A stretch of 64,000 bases of DNA, taken from assembly GCA_001600875.1 (NCBI GenBank), contig BCLD01000019.1, forward strand, positions 481,057 through 545,056. Reading direction: 5' to 3'. This stretch comes from Solicoccozyma terricola. Lineage: Eukaryota; Basidiomycota; Tremellomycetes; Filobasidiales; Piskurozymaceae. Numbering within the stretch: the stretch's first letter is position 1; every line of letters starts with the position of its first letter. A model generated the notes under the pieces. That model did not search any database and was not told where the DNA came from. It saw only the letters and a list, made by a program, of their open reading frames with translations. The translations under genes were made by a program, and so were the position numbers. Shown here piece after piece: positions 43,451-52,775 of the stretch.

Positions 43451-44931
43451 ATGCCGCCCACTTCTTCGGCCTCGTCCTCGTCCTCGTCTACACCATCATC
43501 ATCTACCACTCCACTCCTCGCACATGGTGACAAGACTGGAATTCAGTCACACGTAGTACCGGGAAAGGTATCAACGTATGTGCACGAGGGTCGGGGGAAT
43601 GCAATTGCTTCGTCGTCCAAGGTCAAGTTGGAGGACTTGGGTGGTGGTCATGTTGCGAAACGTGAGGGAGAAGTAGAGGGAGAGAAAGAAGGATTGGGAA
43701 AGGTTGGGGTTCCGGATGTGGATGGGAAAGGGAAGAGGAAATATGAATTCTCAGAAGAGGAATATTCAATTCGAGCGAAAAAAATTTAAGTTTTCCCCCC
43801 CCCCCCCCCCCCCCCCCCCCCTCCCTTTCTTTGTCTTGACCCTATTATCACAACCGAGTTTGAACCATCTAAACGCTCCCCTCTCCGTTCCGGAAATCGA
43901 TTCTTTTTTAGAATCAAACATAATATCCTACTCGATCAATCTATTACAACATCTTCATCTATCAACCTCACTGCCTTTTCAAACTACACCGACGTGGTTG
44001 ATCGGTTGATACCTTGGCATATCTGGCAAGTCCATGATGTAGATCAAGACCATTTACCGAAATCAAAGGGACGGAAAGTAGATGGTGAGCTTTTTGTTTG
44101 TATTCTCTTCATCCGGTAAAAACGCGGGTATGTCATACTGAAATGTGTCGTTGCTTTGAACCCCGAACCCCCCCCCCCNNNNNNNNNNNNNNNNNNNNNN
44201 NNNNNNNNNNNNNNNNNNNNNNNNNNNNNNNNNNNNNNNNNNNNNNNNNNNNNNNNNNNNNNNNNNNNNNNNNNNNNNCCCCCCCCCTCCCCCTTTGTTG
44301 GCCGCGTGTTTTCTTTCTTTTTATCAGAATGGATAACGACGGAAAAAATCATCAAAAGGAAGAATGCAATAGAAGCTAGATTCCGTAGATTACGAATCAA
44401 TGCATTCGATGTACGTGGTGTTTTTTCTCTCCCCCTTTCTTTGCAACTTCCCCACAAACTTTCCCAACGCTGAATACATTTCTACCCCTCACTTCCACGC
44501 CACAACAGACACATGCAACGCTCATTCCTGATATTCAAGTCTCAACGAACCTTCTCTCAACAGCTAGAGAATCATTAACTGGTACAATGGCGTCATTACG
44601 TGATGTCAGAGCGGAATTAGAATCTTTGGAAGAAGAGAAGAAGAAGAGGTTGGAGGTTGAGAAAAGGAAGAAGGTGGTTGGTGGTGCTGGTGGTGCTGGT
44701 GGTGCTGGTGGTGGTGGTGGTGGTGCTGGTGGTGGCGCTGGTACTGGGGGAGGAGAGACGAGGATAGGTGGAATGACGGGAACGGCGGGAACGACATCGG
44801 GTTCAGGTCAACAACCGATTTTAATAAGTGTTCCAATGTAAGATATGGCAGTGGACCTTGTTACCAAATTCGAAACCCCCCACCACTTTGCCCTCGAGGT
44901 GTTCTTTGCTAATCCCCTCTCCCTCTCCCTT

Positions 44932-44996
<65 letters not shown>

Positions 44997-45325
44997 ACCC
45001 ACCCAGGTCATCAATGACTCAACTAGCAGCATCAAATATCATTCAACTCGATCCTAAATCTCCATTAATCGATGGGAAAATACCACCTGCAAAAGCGGTA
45101 CGTGCATGGGATGATATGTCGCATATGCAGATCAGTGTGTGAGTTGAGGTGTGGTCGCCCCCGGAAAAAGGGATTTGTGGGGTACGTCTGCTGATTTTGT
45201 CGTTTTGTGTATGTTTTGTCGACCGGGGGGGGGGGGGGGGATACAGGAACGTCGCGGCTTGTAATCCGGCTCAATTGAATTTATTGGCGCAGTTGATTCA
45301 GAAGCAGAAGGGGGCGAAGACGTGA
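43451..45325 (+). CDS. GLTSCR1-domain-like protein with two frame problems
   Basis: Later exons are clear: a segment ending 44084, then 44328-44410, 44509-44837, 45007-45138, 45247-45325, all in phase. The first exon begins at 43451 with a Ser-rich start and KRKYEFSEEEYSIRAKK. Its junction near 43780-43860 meets a stop in an A7/T run followed by a 27-nt poly-C. In the next exon VPEIDSFLESNIISYSINLL and YTDVVDRLIPWHIWQVHD are in different frames, with the shift near 43980-43990. The latter segment and KIIKRKNAIEARFRRLRI resemble the GLTSCR1 (BICRA) domain of SWI/SNF (ncBAF) subunits. A helix rich in Glu/Lys and a poly-Gly/Ala linker follow. Either the assembly has two single-base errors or the gene is broken. 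Family call is tentative. Confidence 0.4.
43795..43821. repeat. Poly-C tract (27 nt)
   Basis: Unbroken C run in the presumed first intron of the GLTSCR1-like gene, just after an A-rich coding end. Confidence 0.9.
44179..44278. other. Assembly gap (100 N) within poly-C, inside an intron
   Basis: Exactly 100 Ns, a conventional unknown-size gap, flanked by C10 and C9. It lies in the intron between exons ending 44084 and starting 44328 of the GLTSCR1-like gene. Confidence 0.95.
44933..44996. repeat. Poly-C tract (64 nt) in an intron
   Basis: The longest mononucleotide run in the window, in the intron between exons 44509-44837 and 45007-45138, ending only about 10 nt before the acceptor, where it supplies the polypyrimidine tract. 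Confidence 0.95.
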
Positions 45326-45439
45326 TGTGAATGGAAGGGAATGGAAGAGGAAGGGAGAAGGGAATTTTTCCCCCAAAGTCATCAAAGTTGTACACGACGC
45401 CTACATTCAATATTTTATTATCGGCATTGTCATTAAAGA

Positions 45440-47557
45440 TCATTCAACCACTACAATTCGATAATCGTTGTTTTCGATTTCCTCAGGTTGCATTGTGATC
45501 TCCACTTCATCTTGTTCCTCCGTGGCTAGGTACTCGAGTCTTCGTTCTTCGCGCTTGGATAGTACGTACTCTTCGGTTTGATCTTCGTAATCGTCGTAGG
45601 TCGTTTCGTCGATGGTCATCGGTTGGGTGAGGATACGGATTGATACCCGAGAATGAGAGGTATCGACCAATCTACCGATTTTCACTACGAGTTCGGGTGT
45701 AAACGTGTCCAGATTCATCTCTAGTTCCTGGTTGATCGGGGAAAAAAGTGGGTTCAGTTTGCATGGTATTCCAGGTCCAGACCTTCAACACATACCTTCC
45801 ATGCGACTACACTTCCAACCTTCACCGATCCATCCCTCAGATGCACTGCTTTCACCCGTTTCAAAGCATCCCACTCCTTTTCAACCCCTTCCCAGTCCTC
45901 TAAATTCGCTCCGAATTCCGCAGCGGATGGCTTGCGGGGACTGAGGCTGACGGCTGGAGTTGAATCCGAGACGAGGTGTTCTTCCTCTGATAGAGCTCGA
46001 GTCTCATTCATCAACGTGTTAGCGTTCCCCATTTCCTCCACGTCGACCCCGTCACGTTGATTGGCTTCACGCTTCTTCAATCGCCTCGTCTTCCTGTTCT
46101 CACCATCACCGGTGACCGGACCCGAGTCGACACCTTGATTCCCGTCCCTCGAACCTCGCACATTCCAAGGGAAAACAACACTCGTGATCATCAAGTTCGG
46201 CGCAAGTCTGTCCTTTGGTATTTCCGACGGCGGCGTAAAGTGAAGTCGTCTTGTACGAGTAGCAGGTGGCACGACATCGCTATTTGAAAATGGCAATGCA
46301 TCCATCAGAACGGTCGACGTGTTGGTAGTTGTTGGCGTTTCTGTTCTTTCCCTAACTTCTTCTTCGTCATACACGAACACAACTTTCTTCGCTTGAACAC
46401 CTTCCATCTCTTTCAAAAATCCCTTCTTCTTGTTCTTATTCGACATCCCACTTCCTCCTGGTTTGATATTACCCAGGATTGAAGAAGTGACATGAGAGAT
46501 TTGAGGCGTCGATGAGGTTGACGATGTGGAAAGGTTCGGCGGTGGAGGTTTAAGCGTCGTCGGATTGGAGTAAAGAAGATCAGACACCTGTCCAGCCCTC
46601 TGTTGAGCCTTGAGCCCCTCTCTCTTCATTCTCCGTCTTTGATTACGATCTTTGGTGGATTGCGATCCGCGTCCTGGCGGGACTGGGTGTTGGTTTTCGG
46701 TGGGATGGAGAAGGACTGGGAACGGGTCTTTGGCAGGAGGGTCGAGGGCTTTCGTACGCAGGGAAGCGAGTGTTGAAATGCTGGGATTGGAGGGACGACC
46801 GGATGGAGTGATTTTAGAAGGAGAGTATGAACTGGAAGAAGGGGATGAGGATGAAGAGGAAGATGAAGATGCAGAGGATGATGAAGACGAAGACGAGGAA
46901 GAGGAAGAGGAAGATGAGGAAGAGGAAGATGAGGAAGAGGAAGATGAGGACGACGGCGAGGAATCATCATCCTCGCTTGATCTCATCCGCTTCCTTTTGA
47001 TCGAGTCCGTCTCTCGACCATCCGCAGTCTGCGTCTGCGATGTAGACAAGCTCGAAACCTTTTCAACACGTTTGGGTTGACTTCCCACTGTTTCCGTTTT
47101 CTGGACAGATACGAGTTTTTTTGTCTTGGGAACGGTAGGAGTAGATGCAGGAATGGTTGAAGAATTCAGTTTGCGCTTCTTTGTTGGTGGAACGGATGAT
47201 ACTTTGGCAGGAGCTTTTGTAGTGGGTGTTGCTAGTCGGAAGCTATGGCCCCGTTGCGTGTTAGCATTCAACTTCTTACATCGAACACAGCCCATCCCGG
47301 CTGTCCGGCACTCACACAATCACATCGGTATCCTCTTTCAACACCTCCAGAGCGGTCATGTCCAATAGATCGAACCCATCGACACTCAGCACCACCTGTC
47401 TACTCTTGATCGTTGGGAAATCGACAACATCCAAATGTCGGATGATAGATGTGAAAATATGTTTTTTGAGATCCCGGATTGTGACAGCGGTGGATGGAAC
47501 AAGAAGCCACACCCGAACAGGTGGGAACGGAGGGAGTGAGGTAACCTTGAGACGCAT
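45440..47557 (-). CDS. Coilin-like protein, 658 aa
   Basis: Three exons: 47557-47316, 47242-45796, 45727-45440. The N-terminus MRLKVTSLPPFPPVRVWLLV and the ubiquitin-like body (TIRDLKKHIFTSIIRHLDVV, VVLSVDGFDLLDMTALEVLK EDTDVIV) match the coilin N-terminal self-association domain in layout. The middle is Lys/Ser-rich with nuclear-localisation-like PTKKRKLNSS and DSIKRKRMRSSEDDD, a Ser run of about 50 residues, and NRKTRRLKKREANQR. The C-terminal part (VGSVVAWKELEMNLDTFTPE LVVKIGRLVD) corresponds to the atypical Tudor region of coilins. Coilin scaffolds Cajal bodies and snRNP maturation in animals and plants; the role here is inferred from architecture. Confidence 0.6.
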
Positions 47558-47938
47558 AGTTGAGGGAGTTGTGAATGCTTAGATGATGTTGCTCAACCAC
47601 CCAACCGCCTCAAAATGCCCAAACACAACCTTCGCGGGCTGAATTGGCCGGGGAAGTTGGGTGGCGGCGAGGAGGACATCGCATATCAATGTCGACTGTG
47701 CTGGGTTTCTGACGATTTGTTACAGCCTTGGCGAGGAACGACAGTAGTATTGGTGGTAGCGAGGGGAGCTCCTACCGAATCTACTCCAGCCGTGTGTCAT
47801 TCACAAGGCGAGTATCACCGACACGTTGAGGGAAATCACGACGACGCAACATAGTAAGTCTGGGAGTGGGACTACGACCTTTACATCTTACCCAAACTTG
47901 GCTTCGCTCCAAGAGCTTTGTACCTCGAGAGCGCCCTC
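47558..47938. other. Short intergenic region upstream of coilin-like gene
   Basis: About 380 bp. A plus-strand ORF of 79 codons (47615-47854) starts 58 bp from the coilin ATG. It has no recognisable motif and I do not call it. Confidence 0.45.
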
Positions 47939-49773
47939 TTACTGGTCTTCTGACTTCCTGACGTGCTTGTAGCTAGGTAGAAGCCACGAGTTCGAGATGG
48001 ACGCAGCAACAGCAGCAATCGAAGTGTCAACCCTTTCGTGTCTGAGAGTCCCTTCGAAATGTCGCGATTCTCTAGAGCAGTCAGTACCCAGATTGAAGCA
48101 TCCAACATGCGGAGGATCGACGCTTTGGATGGAGATCTCGGAGACTTCCGGAGAAGTAGCATGAGAATCGTCCTCAGGTGAATCGGAAATCAACCTCGAC
48201 CTGTTGAACCGGCTTGAGCCTTCGTTCTGCGACAGTTCGTCCTGGGTGAAATGCCACGGAAGGTCATGATCTTGCATGCTAGTCTCTTGCTGTCCGTGAG
48301 GACTGACATCAATCAAGTATGGTTGCTCGGCTGTTCCTATTTGAGATATTGAACGCTTTCTCGGATTTTTTCCGGATACCTGGACTTTGCTACCTGATTT
48401 CGTGAGATCTACGTAGGTGATATCCTGCTCCGAATGCAATTTCCTCAACAACCGCTTCATTTCGCGGTCCAAGCTAGCCGTCTTGTTCGTTTCCTTGTCA
48501 AGTTGGCGTTCCAACCATTCCTTATCGATTGCATCGGACGCCATAACTTTTCTTTGTCGTTTGGCTTCCGCTTCCAACGTCAATATCTTCCGTTTCACCT
48601 GCGCGAGTTCGCTCTTTATAAGGTCGAATCTCCCGGTCGTATCGATGGTAGACCTTGTGGTGACGACGGAACCGTCTCTAAAGACATCGAGATCCACCCC
48701 GGCTTTACTGAGATCATTTAACAAAGTTGCTGGGATGAGATGACCTTTCCATCGGACGTGAGAGTTCGCAGACAATACCCTACGGAAAGGGGGGTCTTGG
48801 CAGGTCGTCAGAGCACAATCGATGGTGGGAGCATTCGATGGCCGGGAAACGGAGGTAGATGCAGAGTTTATGACTTTTACTGGTGTCGCATTCGTATGAC
48901 GGCCAGCGAATGAGGTAGTGGTACTCGCAGACTGCGTTGATGTGGATTCGACGATAGACGTATTTTGTTGCGGAGCCGATGGGAAGCGAGCCTCGTCCGT
49001 ACGGTCAGGGTTGATTGACCTACCGTCCGCTTGGGATTCTCTATGACTGGGGTGGATGGCATAAATGCGCCCATCCCTCAGCTCGTATATTGCTATAGCA
49101 CGAGGTCCATCAACTCTCTCTCTTTCCGCCCATACTTCCTTGTATAGATCTAGCAGCCCCTTCCTCTCCGTTTTAGAGACGGACATGTACGGATGGTTAC
49201 GATACCATGCGGTGTTGGTAACATCTTCCAGTGTGGTCCAGGTGTCGACGGGACAAACAAAATACGCGTATTCGAGGGGATGATTTAGGATCCAAGTCGG
49301 GTTCATCATATGTTTTTGAGGGCATTTATGCAAATCGGCTTCCCTCCGCGGGAACGCGAGGCCACGAATAGGGCATGTTGTCAGTCGATCAGGCCTCATC
49401 TTACGTTTCCCAAGGAAACGGCAGTATGTTCTAATATACTACGAGGTTTTGGACATCAGCACTTGTCCCCACGTACTTTGCTACACCTAAGGTTCCAACT
49501 CACGTCGATACTCCACAGTGTCGTCCAATCCGGCTCCATGTACTCATATTCTACGAAGATCACGTGGAGTGCAGCCAATGACGAGTCCATGACCTCGTAT
49601 TCCTTGCCAGCGTACTCAGAATGATGACCTCTCGAGGCACAAACTGTTTTTGCCATGCGAATGGCGTGTGTATTTATCTTGCCCTCCGCCATAGAGGCGA
49701 GCACCTCCGACGATGACCCTGACCGAGGGCGAATGGTGTGAGTTGGGGGAAAAGGAGATGTGTGCGACGACAT
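47939..49773 (-). CDS. Unrecognised protein with paired Cys/His motifs, 589 aa
   Basis: I do not recognise this protein. Exons 49773-49504 and 49438-47939; the acceptor TCGTAG was chosen because the nearer TATTAG breaks frame. After a Ser/Pro-rich start there is a folded-looking N-terminal part. It includes CPIRGLAFPRREADLHKCPQ followed by KH (CP-x-CP-xx-H spacing that could bind zinc), WILNHPLEYAYFVCPVDTW and ERKGLLDLYKEVWAERERVD. Residues about 330-400 form a coiled coil (LAQVKRKILTLEAEAKRQRK, WLERQLDKETNKTASLDREM). The remainder is Ser/Asp-rich and probably disordered. No membrane span. It could be a nuclear or regulatory protein; that is a guess from composition. Confidence 0.55.
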
Positions 49774-50407
49774 TGTTGCGAATTGGATTGAGCTGGATGC
49801 GGGCGTTGATGTTGGAAGTCGATGATGATGAGGTTGGATGTTGGATGTTGAATGTTGAATGTTGAATGTTGAATGTTCATGTTAGTCCGATTGGTGGCTT
49901 GGCGACGGACTTGAATGCCCGCGGGAGGTCAGAGCATCTTTCAAGTGGATGGTCGTTGATATCGTGGAAATGTGTGGTCCATGCACCCGGCGGTACATGG
50001 CACCCATTCATGTACGGGATAGAGTAGCAATGGGCCCAGGAACGGTATCGGGGGAGAGAATGAGTGGCGAGACATCGGACCGGTCCCTTGTGCCCCGCAG
50101 CATACATACCCACGAACACGACCCTCTGAGAGAAACGCAGGGTATGCCCATGATACCCTCTGCTAAGCAACCACTGCGGGGCGCCAAACGTCCAGCATCG
50201 CTTCCACCTCATTTGGAAAGGGGGGAAGAGGCTGTAGTCTGTACTGTACTTGGTACCCCCGGATAGTACCTTGAAATATTGACACGTCATCTGTTCTCAA
50301 GCTACTTTTTATATCAGGTGAACACTAGTTGAACTAGGTAGGGTATTCAAGGTTACCACCACCACCCACCACCACCACCACCGGTACAACAGCCACGCTC
50401 GCCCAAC
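49774..50407. other. Intergenic region with TTGAATG microsatellite
   Basis: About 630 bp between divergent genes. A short tandem repeat of TTGAATG/TTGGATG units occupies about 49837-49875, in the presumed 5' UTR of the Cys/His gene. CACCACCAC-type repeats lie at about 50356-50382, just before the MRPS14 start. Confidence 0.6.
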
Positions 50408-50788
50408 ATGGGATCCAAGTCTCAGATCCTCCGCTCTGCACGCACCCGCGCTGCCGTGTTGAAATCCGAGGTCCCACGTCGCGCACTCCTCTACATATCC
50501 CGCAACACCACACTCGATTCCAACATCCGACATCGCGCACAACTGCAATTGAATGCGTTCAGTGGAGATACAAGGCCGGTTAGAGTCGTTGATAGGTGTT
50601 TGGAGACAGGGAGGGGTAGAGGTGTGATGAGTCGGTTTGGACTTTGTCGAGTGGGTGTTTTCGGGGGAAAACCACTGAAGTAGATACTCGTTTGCTAACG
50701 TATCATTCGCTTTGGGCAATGATAGTACCAGTTCAGGTTACAGGCGCTTCAAGGTCTCATTGCAGGCGTTAAGAAGGCATCGTGGTAG
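50408..50788 (+). CDS. Mitochondrial ribosomal protein uS14m (MRPS14/MRP2)
   Basis: Small-subunit mitoribosomal protein of the S14 family. Exons 50408-50650 and 50726-50788, phase 0 junction; 101 residues. The S14 pattern is complete: RALLYISRNTTLDSNIRHRA, RDR-like VVDRCLETGRGRGVMSRFGL and, across the intron, CRYQFRLQALQGLIAGVKKA SW. The terminal KKASW is the hallmark of S14. It lacks the CxxC zinc motif seen in some bacterial S14 proteins, as is common in mitochondrial versions. Confidence 0.94.
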
Positions 50789-51063
50789 ACTGGAATCAGG
50801 ATAGTAGTTGATGGACACCCTAGATGGGAGGATGTCGATTGTAACGATTGTCGTTTGTACATCACGTAGAAGAAAGCATCTTCATTTGAAACACTCCTTG
50901 GTCGACCGATCACGATGACAGGGGATTCTCGCCGTAGTCGGGAGAACCTAGTACATCGGCTACACTATGCTAGATGTTATACAAGGGACAACAGGAACAC
51001 CCGATCTCGTGCATCATATATCACAAACCTGTCCATCCGCGCTCCGCCCCAGTCCATCCCTTT

Positions 51064-52200
51064 TCATTTCCCTGACCGCCTTCTCAGCGCTCTCTCCCTC
51101 AATTGTCTCTCCCTCCTCTTCCCAGCGTCCTTACATCGATCTCTCAATCCATCATCGATAGGAGTTTCAGCTCGTGCCGCGTCAAGGAGGAAAGATGATT
51201 GAAGGTTAGAGAGATGATTTCGGTGTTCTATAGCTGTTGTGAATGCGTTATTTCAACATCAAGATCAGTCAGCGGGAAATTCAAGTCGCCACCAGAGCAC
51301 CCAGCACCCGCCACAAACTCACCCCACCCACCAACCAACCCAGTCTCAGCTTTCATCCCAACATCCTTCCAAAACCCTTCTTCAGCCTTCATCAACGCTA
51401 CCGCCGTCATTTCCTCTCCCTGTTTGCGCATTCGACCTTCTCTCGCTCGAAGACGGGAATTTATGATCATGCTAATTCGTAGGGGTTGAGGTTTAAGACG
51501 TGGGAGGGGAGGGTTGAATAAGGTTGCTCGGATGGGACGGGGAGAGAGGCGAGGTGGGTGGGAAGGCTGGAGAAAAAAGGAACCGGCGTTTTATCAGGTT
51601 AAGTGATATGTAGGGAATGATTCTGGGACGGATGACGAACCTTTCCTGCGGTCGTAGATCGTGACAGATGGGATGATTTAGGTTTGGTAGTAGAGATGGA
51701 GAGCGAGGTCTCTTCATGTTGTAGTTGATGGACAATACTTTCATTTCCATCCAATGCCTCTTCCACGCGATCCAGCAGCTGTCATCGATGATTCAAGAAT
51801 AGATGAGCCTTCTCGCACACCGTCCGACCCTCGGTAGATCATCCAACGAGCCAGTACGACTCACTGCATACTCCTTCTCCAGAAAAGAACGAGTCATCGA
51901 TGGACTCGTCAAAGACCGGGCTTTTTTCCATCGCCGGCGGAGGACGTTGATGGTATGCGATTGTTGTGCGTCGTACACTGGTCTGCCAGTGCTAGCAGTG
52001 TCACCCGGACGCACGATATCCCTCAGCCCTCGCAACAACGGGCGGTACAGACTCCATCGGGTTGGAACGCGATGTTCTGCCAGCCGGAAGAATGGGACTT
52101 GGAGTGGTCGTGTGAGGGACGGACTGGGGTCCACTGGATGTACTCGTCGTGGGACTATCGGCAGGACAGACTGAGCGGATGGCCAGAAGCGGTTGGCCAT
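51064..52200 (-). CDS. LYR-motif (Complex 1 LYR family) protein, 295 aa
   Basis: Four exons: 52200-51865, 51778-51641, 51566-51323, 51233-51064, all phases closing. The N-terminal part PTRWSLYRPLLRGLRDIV carries the LYR tripeptide and downstream basic helix (VLRRRWKKARSLTSPSMTRS FLEKEY), as in small mitochondrial assembly factors that bind acyl carrier protein. Residues 110-160 add an acidic coiled region (LLDRVEEALDGNESIVHQLQ). The C-terminal half is basic and helical (RLRAREGRMRKQGEEM, RKDAGKRRERQLRERALRRR). This extension makes it about twice the size of typical LYRM proteins. The particular client complex cannot be told. An upstream ATG (52308) is in frame; 52200 was chosen as nearer to the conserved part. 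Confidence 0.6.
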
Positions 52201-52775
52201 GACATGACTGATGATCGTCCGACCCGGCGGGGGGCTGACGTGCTTCCCCCCGATTGAGTCAACACGCGGATTTGTTTCAGCGAGATCTGAAAAGTACAGT
52301 CCCAACACGGATTTAGCTGTTGCACAAGACCAGTATCGACAGTTGCAACGAACATCATCCTACGCCCTTTGACCTTGCCCGTCTTCTCCCTGCGACTGAC
52401 CCCCCATCACAACGTTCGGAATAGGCCTACCTCTGGCCAGCTCATTGACCCCCTGGCACCCATTGGAGACCGGATTTCTCGACATCCGTCATTCCGCACC
52501 GGAGATCTTCCTCTGTTTCTGGATTTCTGGATCAAACGATTACTCTGCTATTATTCCTCGCAGAGAACCTATCGGTTGAGAACCAACATTCGTCCTCTGA
52601 AAGGAGCTCAAAATAGTGAATAGTGGGGGTGTTGGTGGTGTTATCAGCAGCACGCTTCGCGGACCGTCATGTGAGGTTGCATAATCACCTCAATCTCAAC
52701 CTCATGGATTGCTCACTCTGTCCGCTTGTCATTCCAGACGTTGTATCCAGTACTGCGAAACCACTCAGTAACACC
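52201..52775. other. Intergenic region between divergent LYR and NMNAT genes
   Basis: About 570 bp. The sequence between 52201 and 52308 stays open in the LYR frame and could be coding if the upper ATG is used. Three short ORFs near 52369-52856 show no motif apart from the NMNAT first exon. Confidence 0.4.

Noticed and set aside
44044..44473. ORFs of 93-137 codons spanning the 100-N gap
   Set aside because: Half of each translation is undefined; the sequence on both sides belongs to exons and introns of the GLTSCR1-like gene.
46652..47080. Glu/Asp-rich plus-strand ORF of 142 codons
   Set aside because: It is the antisense of the poly-Ser region of the coilin-like gene, whose exon is continuous and phased.
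47615..47854. Plus-strand ORF of 79 codons upstream of the coilin-like gene
   Set aside because: No motif, no intron support, and it occupies what must be the coilin promoter.
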